Positions 6,574 through 7,332 of a stretch of 7,332 nt of DNA are shown in pieces (position 1 is the stretch's first letter; each line of letters opens with the position of its first letter). The stretch is taken from the NCBI GenBank assembly GCA_021442885.1, contig JABUVA010000016.1, positions 8,868-16,199 of the forward strand. Reading direction: 5' to 3'. The notes beneath the pieces are model-generated. The model did no database searches. It had not been told where the DNA came from and saw nothing but the letters and a program-made list of their open reading frames with translations. The translations under genes and the position numbers were made by a program. The DNA comes from Methanobrevibacter sp. (lineage in GTDB: Archaea > Methanobacteriota > Methanobacteria > Methanobacteriales > Methanobacteriaceae).

Positions 6574-7137
6574 ATGCCATTAAATAAAAACGAAGCTAAT
6601 AAGCGATTAATTGAAAAAATAAATGATGTTGAAAAGGATAACAATAAAAGATTTTCTAACACTCAAAAAATATTATTAACAACAGATGGTTCTATTACTG
6701 CAATTTTAGATGTTTTATATGGAAAAATTGATTTATCAACATTAGAACAACATACTGAAACTGCAACTGAAGAAAATGCAAAATTAGTTAATACTGAAGC
6801 TGGCAAGGATATTAATTTTAGGGAAATTATAATGCATAAAGATGATAAACCATTGATATATGCAGTGTCATACATTCCATTAGATAGACTCACTGAAGAA
6901 ATTAAGTGTGATTTGATGAGTGCAGATATACCAATTGGTAGAATTCTTAAAAATTATAACATTGAATCAAGAAGAGAAATAAACAACATCTTTATTGAAA
7001 AACCAAATGAAACCCTAAAAGAACTTTACAAAACAGATGAAGACTTCTTATCAAGAGACTATGTAATAATACATAAAGGTGAAATCCTAATGTGGATTAA
7101 AGAATCATTCCCAATTAGCTACTTCACAGAAATATAA
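6574..7137 (+). CDS. Chorismate pyruvate-lyase-like protein (DUF98 / UbiC-like)
   Basis: A 187-residue protein that I match by pattern to the archaeal chorismate-lyase-like family (DUF98). Landmarks in order are [10 protein letters not shown] at 33-42, [10 protein letters not shown] at 93-102, PIGRILKN at 120-127, and a C-terminal [19 protein letters not shown] ending at P180. The last three parallel the bacterial UbiC segments around its ARTxxP, PLGxxL and LxxSEVFLP regions, with E177 at the place of the catalytic glutamate. The position equivalent to the UbiC active-site arginine appears to be V98. If active, it would release 4-hydroxybenzoate and pyruvate from chorismate; in methanogens 4-hydroxybenzoate is a proposed precursor of the methanopterin arylamine. 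Substrate and role are inferences. It starts one base after hacA with no strong Shine-Dalgarno, so translation is probably coupled. No membrane segment is seen. Confidence 0.72.
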   Translation: MPLNKNEANKRLIEKINDVEKDNNKRFSNTQKILLTTDGSITAILDVLYGKIDLSTLEQHTETATEENAKLVNTEAGKDINFREIIMHKDDKPLIYAVSYIPLDRLTEEIKCDLMSADIPIGRILKNYNIESRREINNIFIEKPNETLKELYKTDEDFLSRDYVIIHKGEILMWIKESFPISYFTEI

Positions 7138-7138
7138 T

Positions 7139-7144
7139 AGAGGT
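7139..7144 (+). promoter_or_regulatory. Ribosome binding site of fen
   Basis: AGAGGT lies in the 13-base gap after the chorismate-lyase-like gene, six bases before the ATG at 7151. It is a good archaeal Shine-Dalgarno match and fixes the fen start. Confidence 0.7.
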
Positions 7145-7150
7145 TTTAAA

Positions 7151-7332
7151 ATGGGAGTTAAATTAAAAGACATAATAGAACCCCAACCAATAAATTTTAA
7201 AGATTTAAAAGGAAAATCAGTTGCAATTGATGCATTTAACACACTTTACCAATTCCTATCAATAATACGTCAAAGAGATGGAACCCCATTAATTGATCAA
7301 AATGGAGAAATAACCTCACATTTAAGTGGAAT
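7151..7332 (+). CDS. fen: Flap endonuclease 1 (FEN1/Rad2 family), N-terminal part, cut by right edge
   Basis: Structure-specific 5' nuclease that removes 5' flaps during Okazaki-fragment maturation and base-excision repair, working with PCNA. Sixty complete codons are visible. They begin MGVKLKDI, the typical archaeal FEN1 start whose Gly2 packs near the active site. [12 protein letters not shown] follows, with metal-binding D27, then IRQRDGTPL at 39-47 and TSHLSG at 55-60. The family is usually about 325-345 residues, so over 80 percent lies outside the window, including the other catalytic acids and the PCNA-binding tail. It is the fourth gene in the same-strand run after aksA; the 13-base gap with its own ribosome binding site suggests the same transcript. 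Confidence 0.93.
   Translation, partial: MGVKLKDIIEPQPINFKDLKGKSVAIDAFNTLYQFLSIIRQRDGTPLIDQNGEITSHLSG

Noticed and set aside
6663..6893. Minus-strand 76-codon frame in the chorismate-lyase-like gene
   Set aside because: It is antisense to a gene with family motifs and operon context, with no start signals.
1..7332. CRISPR array, tRNA, rRNA, insertion sequence, toxin-antitoxin or defence system
   Set aside because: No regularly spaced repeats, cloverleaf, transposase or terminal inverted repeats, and no paired small genes were seen; nearly all sequence is accounted for by backbone genes.

Overview
The window is very AT-rich, archaeal and gene-dense. It carries an archaeal TATA-binding protein, archaeal FEN1, and homocitrate synthase and homoaconitase of the type methanogens use to make coenzyme B. 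Together with the low GC and lysine/asparagine-rich proteins, this points to a methanogen of the order Methanobacteriales, most likely Methanobrevibacter or a close relative. As I recall it, the order tbp - aksA - hacA - fen1 is also found in Methanothermobacter, so most of this is probably conserved chromosomal backbone. I see no mobile element, CRISPR array, tRNA or rRNA.

Layout. Minus strand, 1-1326: tbp followed 12 bases downstream by serB, which runs off the left edge; both appear to start with TTG. A 168-base divergent intergenic region (1327-1494) separates tbp from a plus-strand CYTH-domain gene (1495-2040, annotated cyaB in many genomes). That gene ends tail-to-tail, with a 4-base overlap, against a minus-strand gene (2037-4028) for a large protein with an N-terminal zinc ribbon and an internal duplication. 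A 97-base divergent spacer (4029-4125) leads to a tightly packed plus-strand run: aksA (4126-5310), hacA (5313-6572), a chorismate-lyase-like gene (6574-7137) and the start of fen1 (7151 to the right edge).

How the genes fit together. AksA condenses 2-oxoglutarate with acetyl-CoA, and HacA, with a small subunit not present here, isomerises the resulting homocitrate-type acids. These are the iterative chain-elongation steps toward the 7-mercaptoheptanoyl arm of coenzyme B. The chorismate-lyase-like protein may supply 4-hydroxybenzoate for methanopterin, another methanogen C1 cofactor. FEN1, a replication and repair nuclease, sits at the end of this run. TBP and SerB form an equally mixed pair.

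The least explained item is the 663-codon zinc-ribbon protein. Its body is two diverged copies of a roughly 300-residue unit, and the motif SFKYLDIIPYF or a variant occurs four times. I recognise no family for it. Nothing else suggests a new multigene system.
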